A DNA stretch of 64,000 bases, from the NCBI GenBank assembly GCA_017745295.1, contig JAGHZR010000004.1, positions 173,959-237,958 of the forward strand, given 5' to 3'. The position numbers and the translations under genes were made by a program. The notes beneath the pieces are model-generated. The model did not search any database, was not told the DNA's origin, and saw only the letters and a list, made by a program, of their open reading frames with translations. Shown in pieces: positions 10,315 to 19,706 of this stretch (the stretch's first letter is position 1; each line of letters opens with the position of its first letter). This DNA is from Novosphingobium sp. GTDB lineage: Bacteria > Pseudomonadota > Alphaproteobacteria > Sphingomonadales > Sphingomonadaceae.

Positions 10315-10617
10315 ATGGCGTATGAAGCAGGTGCCCTCGAAGCGACCCTCGCCGCGGCAGCGGGCGGAGATCCCGTGCTTTTCGCGGAATTGCGCGCTTC
10401 CTATCTGGAAAGCGTGACGCGGCAGGTCGATCTGTTGGCGCGGGCGCGCTGCGACGGCAACTGGCATGTCGCGGCGATGCGGCTCAAGGGGCTGGCGGCC
10501 AGCTTCCATTCGGCGCAGTTGCTGGCGCTGGCCGAACGCGCGCTGGACAGCGCACCGGGCGAGCCGACCGTGATCCGCCGCCTTCAGGCTTATCTGGCAG
10601 AGTTTTCCGTCGGCTGA
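10315..10617 (+). CDS. Hpt-fold protein lacking the phospho-histidine
   Basis: The 100-residue, wholly helical protein follows the histidine-phosphotransfer pattern, but where family members have A-H-x-L-K-G it reads AMRLKG: the acceptor histidine is Met55. Surrounding helix residues (LKGLAASFHSAQLLALAERALD) fit the Hpt four-helix bundle. It therefore cannot carry a phosphate at the usual place and may be a binding or inhibitory partner. It begins a plus-strand cluster that ends in a histidine kinase gene. Family assignment is by eye. Confidence 0.6.
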   Translation: MAYEAGALEATLAAAAGGDPVLFAELRASYLESVTRQVDLLARARCDGNWHVAAMRLKGLAASFHSAQLLALAERALDSAPGEPTVIRRLQAYLAEFSVG

Positions 10618-10668
10618 TTTTCCTGCCGAGCTTGGCACCGGGCGGGCCTTTCCCTAAACGGTAGAGCC

Positions 10669-11889
10669 TTGCTGGAGGTCATTACACTGCGCATCGCCTT
10701 GCTCGCCATGATGGAGCCTGCCGTGGCGGGCCAGACCCTGCCGCGCGGCTTCCTGCGCATCGGCGGGGCGACGCTGGCGCAGCATCAACTGGGGCTGGCG
10801 CTCGCGCTCGATTGCCAGCGGATCATCTGCCTCGCGCGCGGCCCCTCGCCGGAGATGATCGCGCTTCAGCACATGGCCGAAGACGCCGGGCTGCAATTCT
10901 ACATTGCCACCGGCGCTCGCCCGCTTTCCGGATTTGTCACGGCGAACGACGAACTCGTGGTGATCGGCGAGGGGCTCTTCGTCGAACCCGCCGGGGTTGC
11001 GGCGCTGTTCGACGGCAAGGCGCCTGCCGTGCTGGTCCAGCCGGTGGAGGGCGGTCTGGCGGCGGGCTTCGAGCGGATCGACATCAATCGCGCCAGTGCC
11101 GGGATCATGCGGATTCCCGGCAATCTGGTGGAGAATCTCCAGGAACTCCCCGGAGACTGCGACGTGCCTTCGGCGCTGACCCGGATCGCTTTGCAATCGG
11201 GCGTCGCAATGCGCGAAGTCCCGGCGGACTTGCGCAGCGGCACCGACTGGCGGCTGATTCGCGACGAGCGCGAGGCGCACGGGGTCGAACTCGAATGGCT
11301 GCGCGAGCGGTTCGGTGACGGCAAACGGGTTTCGCCGGGGCGGACGATCGCGCGCTATGGCGTGCTGACGTTCGGGTCCTCGCTGCTGCATGCGGGTAAC
11401 GCCAGCAATATTCTGAGCCTCGGCGTTCTGGCGGCGCTGGCGATTGCGGGCGGCTTTGCCTGGTTCGGGTTCCTGACCGTCGCGTTTCTTTCGCTGTTCG
11501 TGGCCGCCGTGCTGGTCGAGGCGAGCCGGTTGCTGCGTCTGGCGGAGCGTCAGGCGCTGGGGCAGCTGCCCCCGGCCATCCCGCGCGCGGATGCTCTGGG
11601 ATGGCTCGTCGATGCCGTGTTCGGGCTGTCGCTGCTGGCCGGAATTCCCCGGCTCGGCGGCGAATCGGTGATCTCCTGGCTGTTCGCGCCGGTCATGCTG
11701 ATGCTGCTGCTGGCAATGATCCCGCGCTTCGTGGCGGGAACGGCGGCCTCGCTGGTCTCGGACCGTGCCACATTGGGACTTCTGCTGGCTTTCGCTGCAG
11801 GATTCGGGCAAATTGAGCCGCTGGTGGAGGTTCTGGCGATCACGCTCGTTGTGGTCGGCATGGTTCTTCCGCTACGTCGGAAGGACTAA
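10669..11889 (+). CDS. two-domain protein: nucleotidyltransferase-like N-terminus, membrane C-terminus
   Basis: About 400 residues. The N-terminal half begins IALLAMMEPAVAGQTLPRGFLRIGG, resembling the opening of MobA/GlmU-type nucleotidyltransferase folds, although I see no intact Gly-rich nucleotide loop. The C-terminal half (from about residue 250) has four likely membrane helices. I do not recognise a named family. The start is uncertain: TTG 10669, or CTG 10687 eight bases after GGAGG (10674-10678), or ATG 10708. It lies between the Hpt-like gene and an unknown helical protein, suggesting a shared role with the adjacent kinase. Confidence 0.55.
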   Translation: MLEVITLRIALLAMMEPAVAGQTLPRGFLRIGGATLAQHQLGLALALDCQRIICLARGPSPEMIALQHMAEDAGLQFYIATGARPLSGFVTANDELVVIGEGLFVEPAGVAALFDGKAPAVLVQPVEGGLAAGFERIDINRASAGIMRIPGNLVENLQELPGDCDVPSALTRIALQSGVAMREVPADLRSGTDWRLIRDEREAHGVELEWLRERFGDGKRVSPGRTIARYGVLTFGSSLLHAGNASNILSLGVLAALAIAGGFAWFGFLTVAFLSLFVAAVLVEASRLLRLAERQALGQLPPAIPRADALGWLVDAVFGLSLLAGIPRLGGESVISWLFAPVMLMLLLAMIPRFVAGTAASLVSDRATLGLLLAFAAGFGQIEPLVEVLAITLVVVGMVLPLRRKD

Positions 11890-11896
11890 CCGGGGC

Positions 11897-11917
11897 TTAA
11901 CCAGATACAGGGTAAAC
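11897..11917 (+). promoter_or_regulatory. TTAACC-N10-TAAAC element, copy 2
   Basis: The 35-bp gap before the gene at 11925 contains TTAACC, ten bases and TAAAC, ending seven bases before the ATG. This repeats both the spacing and the distance to the start seen before the Hpt-like gene at 10315. Confidence 0.4.
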
Positions 11918-11924
11918 GGGACGG

Positions 11925-12878
11925 ATGATCGACAACGCTGTTCATCCGGCCGACGACCAGACTGCGGAAGCGCTGCTCCGCGCGGATCTGGCGCGCGGCG
12001 ATGCCATGGCCGGTTCGGTGCTGCCGATCCTGCAGTACCTGCTGGCGGCCGAGGACAGCGCGCTCTTCAGCGACGAGATACTGGCGCGGGTACGCGGCAT
12101 GCTGGGCGATCTCGCCCGCGGGATCGTGGAAAGGCTCCATGACGACGATACGGCTTCGGCACAGTTCGCCGAGGACGTGGAAGACCTTGCCCGCACTTTC
12201 ATGGCCGATACTCTGCTGCTTTCGCATGTCCACGCGATGGCGCTGGAATGGCAGATGACCGAGCGGTTGCAGGCGCGGCTCGCGCTCGATCCGGTGGTGT
12301 CGCCGCTGATCCAGGCCATGCTGGCTTCTGCCGAGGGGCAGATGCATGGCCTCGCTGTGTGCTGGCTGGCCGCGCAGGCCCGCTGGTGCCAGGCGCAGCG
12401 CCGGATGAGCTTGCCGCTGACCGAGCTTCCCGGCGATCTGCTGCACCGGGTGCTGCTGGCGGTTAAGGCGTTTCTGGCCGGGCGGGCGGACCTGGTCGAG
12501 CGTCTTGCGCTGTTCGAAGCGGACATTCGCCGCAGTTACGACGAAGGGGCGACCCGGCTCGGACTGTCGGCCCGGTTGCTGACGGTACTCGGCGGGGCTT
12601 TCCATGTTGCGCTGTCGGTGGCCCATGCCGGAGCGGCGCTGTTCTTCACGGCGCTGGCGACGGGGTCCGGACTGCGCCGCGAGGCCGCCGTGCTGGCCAC
12701 GCACGAGGCGCAGCTTGCGCGTCTGGCGCTGGCCCTGCGCGCGGCGGGCCTCAAAGCCGCCGACATCGAAAAGCAATTCCTCGCCATTCACCCGGAGGCG
12801 ATGCTACCCGAAGGGTTCGAGAGGCTGGGCGTCGATCTTGCCGCCTCGATTTTGGCCAGTGGACGGCAGGGCGGCTGA
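11925..12878 (+). CDS. helical protein of unknown function
   Basis: This 317-residue protein is rich in Ala, Leu and acidic/basic pairs and is predicted almost entirely helical, with no signal peptide and no obvious membrane anchor except a mildly hydrophobic segment near residue 225-245 (AFHVALSVAHAGAALFFTALA). I do not recognise the family. Its stop overlaps the ATG of the histidine kinase by one base (TGATG), so the two proteins are probably made together and may interact. Confidence 0.7.
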   Translation: MIDNAVHPADDQTAEALLRADLARGDAMAGSVLPILQYLLAAEDSALFSDEILARVRGMLGDLARGIVERLHDDDTASAQFAEDVEDLARTFMADTLLLSHVHAMALEWQMTERLQARLALDPVVSPLIQAMLASAEGQMHGLAVCWLAAQARWCQAQRRMSLPLTELPGDLLHRVLLAVKAFLAGRADLVERLALFEADIRRSYDEGATRLGLSARLLTVLGGAFHVALSVAHAGAALFFTALATGSGLRREAAVLATHEAQLARLALALRAAGLKAADIEKQFLAIHPEAMLPEGFERLGVDLAASILASGRQGG

Positions 12879-14254
12879 TGCTGATGGAAGGTACCATTCT
12901 GGCCCGTGCCGTCAGTGATACGCAGGACCGCCTGCTGGAAGCGGACGAGCCGCTCGCCGGGCTTCAGGAGCGCTGCGGCGGCGAGCTTCCCGGCACGATC
13001 GCGATACCCGAACTGCTCGAACTCGTCCGCAAGGCACGGCGCTACGGCTTCCGACTGGCCCGCGCGGTCACCGCGCACGACGGCGGCGATGTCATCACCG
13101 CATGGGTCGAAGTCGAGCCGCAGGGGCTGAATGAGGGCTGCCAGATCGTGGTCCGCAATTGGCAGACCGCGCCCGCGCCGGTCGAGGATGCGGCTTCGGT
13201 GGAGCGTCGCCGGACGATGATCGATCGTCACCTTGCCGAACTGAGCGCGCAGCTCGATGCCGACCAGCAGGTGCTGGCGGTGCTGACCGACAGCGCGGAA
13301 CTCTCGGAGGTAGCCGCAGCCATGCAGGGCGGCTTCGGCCGGCTCTGGACCGAGTTCCTGCCGCCTGAGAATGTGGCGCACCAGCAGCCCTTGCATTGGC
13401 GCCTGCTCGACGGCGCGCCGGTTAATGTGCCGGGATCACGGCGGTCCTGGCGGGTTTCGCTCGTTCCGCATATGCGCCCCGGCTTCGATCCTGCGGGTTT
13501 CGAATTGCTGCTGGTCTCGGACACGCCTGCGGCCCCTGCCTCGGCAGTTCGCGAGCCGATGGAGCCGCTGCTGCGGCGCAGTCTTGTCGGCCACGATCTC
13601 GCGCCGGTCCTGCGTCAGCCGATCGCGCGGATCATCGCCAATGCCGAGACCATCCGCACCCGGCTCGCCGGACCGCTCCCCGATGCCTATGCCGAATATG
13701 CGGGCGAGATCGCGGGGGCGGGCAAGCTGCTGTTGGGGCTGCTGGAGGATCTGGCCGATCTCGAAGTCGTCGAGACCGAGGGGTTCAGCACTGCGCCGGA
13801 CAAGGTGGACCTGTCGGAACTGGCGCGGCAGGCGGCCGGTATCCTGAACGTGCGCGCGCAGGAAAAGGGCATCGTCATCGAGGCGCCGCATGTCGCGGAA
13901 ACGCTGCCTGCCGTGGCCGAGTACCGACGCGTGCTTCAGGTCCTGCTCAATCTCATCGGCAATGCCATCCGCTATTCGCCCGAGCATTCGCAGATCTGGA
14001 TCAGGCTCGAAGCGCTCGAAGACCGCGCGCGGGTGATCGTCGCGGACCAGGGGCCGGGTCTTTCCGAGGATCAGCAGGGCAAGATATTCGACAAGTTCGA
14101 GCGGCTTGGCCGCAGCGGCGACGGCGGCTCGGGGCTGGGGCTCTATATCTCGCGCAGCCTTGCCCGCGCGATGGGCGGAGAGCTGCTCGTCGACAGCGCG
14201 CCGGGGCAGGGCGCGCGTTTCATTCTGGACGTTCCGGCCGACCTCGAAACCTGA
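12878..14254 (+). CDS. histidine kinase with degenerate H-box
   Basis: 458 residues, no membrane segment, so probably cytoplasmic. The C-terminal ATPase domain is intact: N box LLNLIGNAIRYSPE, G1 ADQGPGLS, F box FDKFERLG and G2 GSGLGLYISRSLARAMGG. In the dimerisation helix the H-box S-H-E-L-R-T-P-L reads APVLRQPI (near residue 245), so the phosphorylated histidine is replaced by proline; a nearby GHD is out of register. The long N-terminal region (1-230) is unrecognised. No response regulator gene is adjacent. It could be a pseudokinase, an allosteric ATPase, or one phosphorylating elsewhere. Confidence 0.8.
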   Translation: MLMEGTILARAVSDTQDRLLEADEPLAGLQERCGGELPGTIAIPELLELVRKARRYGFRLARAVTAHDGGDVITAWVEVEPQGLNEGCQIVVRNWQTAPAPVEDAASVERRRTMIDRHLAELSAQLDADQQVLAVLTDSAELSEVAAAMQGGFGRLWTEFLPPENVAHQQPLHWRLLDGAPVNVPGSRRSWRVSLVPHMRPGFDPAGFELLLVSDTPAAPASAVREPMEPLLRRSLVGHDLAPVLRQPIARIIANAETIRTRLAGPLPDAYAEYAGEIAGAGKLLLGLLEDLADLEVVETEGFSTAPDKVDLSELARQAAGILNVRAQEKGIVIEAPHVAETLPAVAEYRRVLQVLLNLIGNAIRYSPEHSQIWIRLEALEDRARVIVADQGPGLSEDQQGKIFDKFERLGRSGDGGSGLGLYISRSLARAMGGELLVDSAPGQGARFILDVPADLET

Positions 14255-14255
14255 C

Positions 14256-14477
14256 TTACAGATGGTTGTTGGTGGTCTCGTTCCAGCGCCGTGCAAGCCA
14301 GAGCAGAATACCGCCGACCGCCGCCATCACCGCGCCGCGGATCGCCCATCCCCGATCGTCGAGCATCAGGCTGTCGCTTGGCCAGGACAGGATGCCGGTG
14401 CCCTGGGCGATCCATAACAGACCTACGGCAATTCCCAGCACGCCCACGAAAACGGCAAGAAGTCTGAGAAACAGCAT
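14256..14477 (-). CDS. small two-helix membrane protein
   Basis: A 73-residue protein with two hydrophobic helices (MLFLRLLAVFVGVLGIAVGLLWI, and AVMAAVGGILLWLARRW near the end) and a short polar tail. The ATG at 14475-14477 follows a strong ribosome site (GGGGGAA). An in-frame extension upstream to 14636 runs through terminator-flanking DNA and is not protein-like. Function unknown; it converges on the histidine kinase gene with one base between them. Confidence 0.7.
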   Translation of the reverse strand: MLFLRLLAVFVGVLGIAVGLLWIAQGTGILSWPSDSLMLDDRGWAIRGAVMAAVGGILLWLARRWNETTNNHL

Positions 14478-14634
14478 CAAAGCTTCCCCCTTGCGAAACA
14501 AGGCCAGGATAGGAAGCGCTTGCGGCGAGATTGTGGCGACGGCGCGGTCTCGTCGGCAATCGTCCTGACCGGCGCCCACAATACACCTACCCGGCGGCAA
14601 TGGGTAAGCGGCAATTTCGCGCATGGACGAGGCC

Positions 14635-14666
14635 AAAAAGAAAGGCCCCCGCTTTCGCGAGGGCCT
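14635..14666 (-). terminator. terminator of gltA
   Basis: On the minus strand a perfect 10-bp stem AGGCCCTCGC / GCGGGGGCCT (one G-T pair) closes a GAAA tetraloop and is followed by TTCTTTTT, about 35 bases after the gltA stop. Confidence 0.9.
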
Positions 14667-14699
14667 CTTTTACCGAACCGGTTTCGGCGAACCGTGCGA

Positions 14700-15983
14700 T
14701 CAGCGCTGGCCGACCGGCACGTAGTCGCGCTGCGTCGGGCCGGTGTAGAGCTGACGCGGGCGGCCGATCTTCTGGCCGGGATCCGAGATCATTTCGTTCC
14801 ACTGCGCGACCCAGCCCACGGTGCGGGCAAGGGCGAAGAGCGCGGTGAACATCGTGGTCGGGAAGCCGATGGCCGAGAGGATGATGCCCGAGTAGAAGTC
14901 GACGTTCGGGAACAGCTTCTTCTCGGCGAAGTACGGATCGCTGAGGGCAATTTCCTCGAGGCGCAGGGCGGTCTCGAAGAGCGGGTCGGTGACCTTGAGT
15001 GCGTCGAACACTTCGCGGACGGTCTTCTGCATGACCGTGGCGCGCGGATCGTAGTTCTTGTAGACGCGGTGACCGAAGCCCATCAGGCGGAACGGATCGT
15101 TCTTGTCCTTCGCGCGATCGATGTAGTGCTGGATCTTGTCCGGCGTACCGATTTCCTTGAGCATGTTCAGCGCGGCTTCGTTCGCGCCGCCGTGGGCGGG
15201 GCCCCAGAGGCAGGCGATGCCGGCGGCGATGCAGGCGAACGGATTGGCGCCCGAGGAACCGGCAAGACGCACGGTCGAGGTCGAGGCGTTCTGCTCGTGG
15301 TCGGCATGGAGGATGAAGATGCGGTCCATCGCCTTTTCGACGGCGGGGATCACTTCATATTCTTCCGCCGGCACGCCGAAGGTCATGCGCAGGAAGTTGC
15401 CGGTGTAGCTCAGCTTGTTGTCCGGGTAGAGGAAAGGCTGGCCGACCGAGTACTTGTAAGCGGCAGCGGCGATCGTCGGCATCTTGGCGATGAGGCGATG
15501 CGAGCTGATCTTGCGGTGCTCGGGATCCGAGATGTCGGTCGAGTCGTGGTAGAACGCCGAGAGGGCGCCGACCACGCCGCACATGATCGCCATCGGGTGG
15601 GCGTCACGGCGGAAACCGCGGTAGAAGTTCGCCAGCTGCTCGTGGAGCATCGTGTGGCGCGTGATGGTGTTCTCGAAAGTGGCCAGCTCGTCCGCGTTCG
15701 GCAGTTCGCCGTTGAGCAGCAGGTAGCTGGTTTCCATGAACGACGAGTTCTCGGCCAGCTGGCCGATCGGGTAGCCGCGGTGGAGCAGTACGCCTTCGTC
15801 GCCGTCGATGTAGGTCAGCGCGGATTCGCAGCTCGCCGTCGACGTGAAGCCGGGATCGTACGTGAACTTGCCCGTCTGGGCATAGAGCTTGCGGATATCG
15901 ATGACATCCGGGCCGACACTGCCCTTGAGCACGGGATAGTCGAATTCCGTGCCACCGGCATTCAGTTTGACCTGATCACCCAC
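14700..15983 (-). CDS. gltA: citrate synthase
   Basis: Condenses oxaloacetate with acetyl-CoA at the entry to the TCA cycle. 427 residues, the type II (hexameric, NADH-sensitive) length class. Catalytic regions are visible: [11 protein letters not shown] and [14 protein letters not shown] with the two histidines, and VDFYSG with the aspartate. The start is a GTG (15981-15983) nine bases after AAGGAG. It follows gltX by 13 bases on the same strand, so both are probably cotranscribed. The gene has its own terminator. Confidence 0.98.
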   Translation of the reverse strand: MGDQVKLNAGGTEFDYPVLKGSVGPDVIDIRKLYAQTGKFTYDPGFTSTASCESALTYIDGDEGVLLHRGYPIGQLAENSSFMETSYLLLNGELPNADELATFENTITRHTMLHEQLANFYRGFRRDAHPMAIMCGVVGALSAFYHDSTDISDPEHRKISSHRLIAKMPTIAAAAYKYSVGQPFLYPDNKLSYTGNFLRMTFGVPAEEYEVIPAVEKAMDRIFILHADHEQNASTSTVRLAGSSGANPFACIAAGIACLWGPAHGGANEAALNMLKEIGTPDKIQHYIDRAKDKNDPFRLMGFGHRVYKNYDPRATVMQKTVREVFDALKVTDPLFETALRLEEIALSDPYFAEKKLFPNVDFYSGIILSAIGFPTTMFTALFALARTVGWVAQWNEMISDPGQKIGRPRQLYTGPTQRDYVPVGQR

Positions 15984-15996
15984 CAGTTCTTACTCC

Positions 15997-17451
15997 TTAT
16001 ATGTGTGTCCCGGCAGCGGCGTCCGCCTGCGCGCCAATGCGTGCGAGGCTTTCGTCCCGGCCGAGCAGAACCAATACGTCGAAAATACCCGGAGAGGTCG
16101 TCTGACCAGTCAGGGCCGCCCGCAAGGGTTGCGCGAGCTTGCCGAGGCCCAATCCCAAGTCCTCGGCCATTGCCTTCAGGTTGGCTTCCAGTGCCTCCAG
16201 CGCCCAGTCGGGCTCGCCGGAAAGACGCTCATGGATGGCGGCGAGGCGCCCCCGCGCCTCGTCCGTCAGCAGCGCCTGCGCCTTTTCGCTGAACGCGAGC
16301 GGACGCTTGGCAAACAGGAAGGCCGCGCCTTCTGCAAGTTCGTTGAGGTCCTTTGCGCGGACCTTCAGCACCGGCATCGCCTGCGTGAGCAGGGCGAAGT
16401 CGGGATTATCGTATCCGGCCTGGACCAGGCGCGGTGCGACCAGTTCCGCCAGGCGGGCGTCTTCCGCCTCGCGCAGGTAGTGGCCGTTGAGATTTTGCAG
16501 CTTCGCGAGATCGAAGCGTGAGGGCGACTTGCCGACGTCGGCCATGTCGAACCACGCGATCGCCTTGTCGCGGCTTATGAATTCCTCGTCGCCATGGCCC
16601 CAGCCGAGGCGCAGCAGATAGTTGAACAGCGCTTCCGGCAGCACGCCCATCTCGTCGCGATAGGCATCGACGCCCAGCGCGCCGTGGCGCTTGGACAGTT
16701 TGGCGCCGTCCGAACCATGGATCAGCGGAACGTGGCCGTAAGTCGGCACGTCCCAGCCCATGCCTTGGATGACCACGAGCTGGCGGAAGGCGTTGTTGAG
16801 ATGGTCGTCGCCGCGCAGGACGTGGGTCACGCCCATGTCGTTGTCGTCGACCACCACGGCCAGCATGTAAGTCGGCGTGCCGTCCGAGCGCAGGATCACG
16901 AAATCGTCGATTTCCTCGTTCCGGACGGTCACTTCGCCCTGGACGAGGTCGTTGATCGTGGTCTCGCCTTCGCGCGGTGCCTTGACGCGCACGACGTAGG
17001 AGCGGTCGGCCGGCCAGGTCGCAGGATCGGCATCGCGCCATTCGCTGTCGATGCGGAACGGGCGGCGCTCTTCCTGGGCCTTCTGGCGGCGCTCGGCCAG
17101 TTCCTCGGGCGTGAGGTAGCAGCGATAGGCGTGGCCGTTAGCCAACAGCTGTGCTGCCACTTCGGCGTGACGGTCCGAACGGGCGAACTGGAACACGGCG
17201 GGCTCGTCGCCGTCGAGGCCGAGCCAGGTCAGGCCGTCGAAGATCGCCTCGATCGCCGGTTCGGTCGAGCGGGCGCGATCGGTGTCCTCGATACGGAGCA
17301 GGTACTTGCCGCCGTGATGACGGGCGAACAGCCAGTTGAAGAGAGCAGTACGGGCACCGCCGATATGGAGATATCCCGTGGGCGAGGGGGCAAAGCGCGT
17401 GACGACGGTCTTGCCTGCCGTCGATCCGCTCGATGCGCTGCCGCTTGCCAT
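15997..17451 (-). CDS. gltX: glutamate--tRNA ligase
   Basis: Charges tRNA-Glu. 484 residues of a class I synthetase with the HIGH-type signature [21 protein letters not shown] near the N-terminus and the KMSKS-type motif KLSKRHG near residue 255. Alphaproteobacteria often have two GltX proteins, one of which may charge tRNA-Gln for later amidation; which type this is cannot be told by eye. The first 14 residues ([14 protein letters not shown]) are a low-complexity extension. Divergent from comEC with only 20 bp between the start codons. Confidence 0.96.
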   Translation of the reverse strand: MASGSASSGSTAGKTVVTRFAPSPTGYLHIGGARTALFNWLFARHHGGKYLLRIEDTDRARSTEPAIEAIFDGLTWLGLDGDEPAVFQFARSDRHAEVAAQLLANGHAYRCYLTPEELAERRQKAQEERRPFRIDSEWRDADPATWPADRSYVVRVKAPREGETTINDLVQGEVTVRNEEIDDFVILRSDGTPTYMLAVVVDDNDMGVTHVLRGDDHLNNAFRQLVVIQGMGWDVPTYGHVPLIHGSDGAKLSKRHGALGVDAYRDEMGVLPEALFNYLLRLGWGHGDEEFISRDKAIAWFDMADVGKSPSRFDLAKLQNLNGHYLREAEDARLAELVAPRLVQAGYDNPDFALLTQAMPVLKVRAKDLNELAEGAAFLFAKRPLAFSEKAQALLTDEARGRLAAIHERLSGEPDWALEALEANLKAMAEDLGLGLGKLAQPLRAALTGQTTSPGIFDVLVLLGRDESLARIGAQADAAAGTHI

Positions 17452-17471
17452 TATTGTAACCTTCCTGTCCT

Positions 17472-19664
17472 ATGCGCGCCATGGCCAGCCAAGCCGCCAC
17501 GACGGTCGATCTAGAGCATCCGGATGTCGCCGGAGCCGCTGCAATGCAGCATCGCCCATGGATCAGCCAGAGCCACTTGTCGAGCAGTTTGGCTGGTGTC
17601 GAGTGTTTTCTTTCGAACTGCGGTTTCGCTAGGGGACCGTGGCTCGCCGTAGCCTTCGGAAGTGGCGCAGCTGCGTGGTTTTCGCTGCCTTCCCGAGAGG
17701 GCTGGGCGGGGCTTTGCATAGTATGCGTCTCGATTGCGTTATTCGCACTTTACTGGCGATCCGGGAGCCTTCGCTATCCGTATCTTCGGCAGGCGATGTT
17801 GTCGCTTTCGTTGCTGGTGATGGCGGGATGCCTTGGCGTTTGGCTGCGCTCCGAGATGGTCGGTGCAGAGGCGATCCAGCGCCCGCTTTCGGGAACGTTC
17901 ACCGGGACCGTGGTCGGATTGGAAGAGCGACCCGCGCTGGAGCGCGACCGGCTGACGCTGGCGTTGCGTGAACCGGGAACCGCACGGGCGATCAAGGTGC
18001 GCGTGAACTTGCCGGTGCGGTTTCGCGACCATGTGCTGGAGACGGGAACGGTTGTGCGCTTTCGCGGGCGGCTTGCTCCACCGGCGTCGCCGATGTTTCC
18101 GGGGGGTTACGATTTCGCGCGGTCGGCGTGGTTCTCCGGGATTGCGGCCACGGGGCAGGTGACGGCGCCGATCGAGATCATTTCGGCGGCCGGTGGCGGC
18201 GACTGGTTGGGGGACCGGCGCAATGGCTTGTCACGTCATATAACCGGGCGACTGGCGGGATCGGCCGGGGGAATCGCCGCGGCGCTGACCACGGGCGACA
18301 TGGGGGCGATTTCCGGAGGCGATGCGCAGGCCATGCGGGATGCGGGGCTGGCGCATCTGCTGTCCATCAGCGGGCTTCATGTGAGCGCGGTGATTGGCGG
18401 GGTCTATCTTCTCGCGCTCCGACTGCTGGCGTTGTCTCCAGCCTTGGCCTTGCGGGTCCGGCTGCCGATCCTTGCTGCCGGTTGCGGGGCTTTGGCCGGG
18501 ATCGGCTATACCTTGCTCAGCGGTTCGCAGGTGCCGACGGTGCGGTCTTGCCTGGGTGCCTTGCTCGTGCTGGCGGCGCTGGCGATGGGGCGAGAGGCCC
18601 TGTCGATGCGCTTGCTGGCAGTGGCGGCTTTCATCGTGCTGCTGGTCTGGCCCGAATCGATCGTCGGCCCCAGCTTCCAGATGAGTTTCGCGGCGGTGAT
18701 GGTTCTCGTTGCGCTCGGCAATGCTGAACCGCTAAAGCGATGGCTTGCTCCGCGCGAAGAGGCACTGCCCGTGAAGGGCCTGCGCCATGTCCTGCTGCTG
18801 CTGGTCATGGGCGTCGCGATCGAAATGGCGCTTCTACCGATCGGTCTTTACCATTTCCATCGTGCGGGCATTTACGGGTCGTTCGCGAACGTACTGGCAA
18901 TCCCGCTGACAACCCTGGTCATCATGCCCCTGGTCGCGCTGGCGCTGGTTCTGGATGTCGTGGGAGCAGGCGGGCCGATCTGGTGGCTGGCGGATCATGC
19001 GATCGAAGGCCTGCTGGCCATAGCCCATTTCATTGCGAATAGTCCCGGTTCCGTCCGTGTCCTGCCGACGATGAACGGGTGGCATTTTCTGCTGTTCGTG
19101 GCGGGAGGGTTGTGGCTCGGGCTTTGGGAAGGACGAGTTCGCTTGTGGGGTGTGGTGCTGATCGCCATCGGATTTCTCGGTCTGACGATGGTCCAGGCGC
19201 CGGATCTGGTGATTTCAGGCGATGGCCGCCATATCGGATGGATCGATCCGGATAGTCGGCGCCTCGTGATGCTGCGTGACGGTTCGAGCGATTATGCATT
19301 GGACAACATGATGGAAGCGGTCGGAAGACGCGAATGGCCCAAGGCCGTTTCGGCAGTTCGGCGTACCAGATGCAACAGTGACTTCTGCGCCGTTACGCTG
19401 CGAACCGGCGAAACGCTGAACCATGTTCTCATCGCCAGGGGACATTTGATCGTGCCCGAAGATCAACTGGCCAAGGCTTGCAGGCAATCCGACGTCGTCA
19501 TTGCGGATCGCCGGCTTCCGGACAGTTGCCGGCCGAAGTGGCTGAAGGCCGATCGCGCCATGCTGGATCGCACTGGCGGCGCGGCCATCGATCTGGACCG
19601 GAAGACGCTCTCGACCGTTGCCGACACGCAGGGCGATCATGGCTGGTGGCGTGCCTGGCGGTAG
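17472..19664 (+). CDS. comEC: ComEC/Rec2 family DNA-uptake channel protein
   Basis: The 730-residue product has several N-terminal membrane helices, an OB-like soluble domain (about 130-230), then the Competence domain with the signature LAHLLSISGLHVSAVIGG and further membrane helices. After the last helices about 160 residues remain, which is too short for the metallo-beta-lactamase nuclease domain of classical ComEC. Annotated starts for this family vary: ATG 17484 or 17544 are alternatives and would widen the very short gap to gltX. It would pass single-stranded DNA across the inner membrane; whether the strain is competent is unknown. Confidence 0.88.
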   Translation: MRAMASQAATTVDLEHPDVAGAAAMQHRPWISQSHLSSSLAGVECFLSNCGFARGPWLAVAFGSGAAAWFSLPSREGWAGLCIVCVSIALFALYWRSGSLRYPYLRQAMLSLSLLVMAGCLGVWLRSEMVGAEAIQRPLSGTFTGTVVGLEERPALERDRLTLALREPGTARAIKVRVNLPVRFRDHVLETGTVVRFRGRLAPPASPMFPGGYDFARSAWFSGIAATGQVTAPIEIISAAGGGDWLGDRRNGLSRHITGRLAGSAGGIAAALTTGDMGAISGGDAQAMRDAGLAHLLSISGLHVSAVIGGVYLLALRLLALSPALALRVRLPILAAGCGALAGIGYTLLSGSQVPTVRSCLGALLVLAALAMGREALSMRLLAVAAFIVLLVWPESIVGPSFQMSFAAVMVLVALGNAEPLKRWLAPREEALPVKGLRHVLLLLVMGVAIEMALLPIGLYHFHRAGIYGSFANVLAIPLTTLVIMPLVALALVLDVVGAGGPIWWLADHAIEGLLAIAHFIANSPGSVRVLPTMNGWHFLLFVAGGLWLGLWEGRVRLWGVVLIAIGFLGLTMVQAPDLVISGDGRHIGWIDPDSRRLVMLRDGSSDYALDNMMEAVGRREWPKAVSAVRRTRCNSDFCAVTLRTGETLNHVLIARGHLIVPEDQLAKACRQSDVVIADRRLPDSCRPKWLKADRAMLDRTGGAAIDLDRKTLSTVADTQGDHGWWRAWR

Positions 19665-19681
19665 ATCCCGGTCGATAAACT

Positions 19682-19703
19682 TGAAGGGGGCTTTCCCCCT
19701 TCA
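19682..19703. terminator. bidirectional terminator between comEC and lexA
   Basis: TGAAGGGGG-CTTT-CCCCCTTCA, a perfect 9-bp stem with a 4-base loop, lies between the convergent ends of comEC and lexA. There is little T-tract, so it may be only partly efficient. Confidence 0.6.
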
Positions 19704-19706
19704 GGC

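Noticed and set aside
14520..16292. 590-codon plus-strand frame over gltA and gltX
   Set aside because: Antisense to two certain genes and lacking any family signature.
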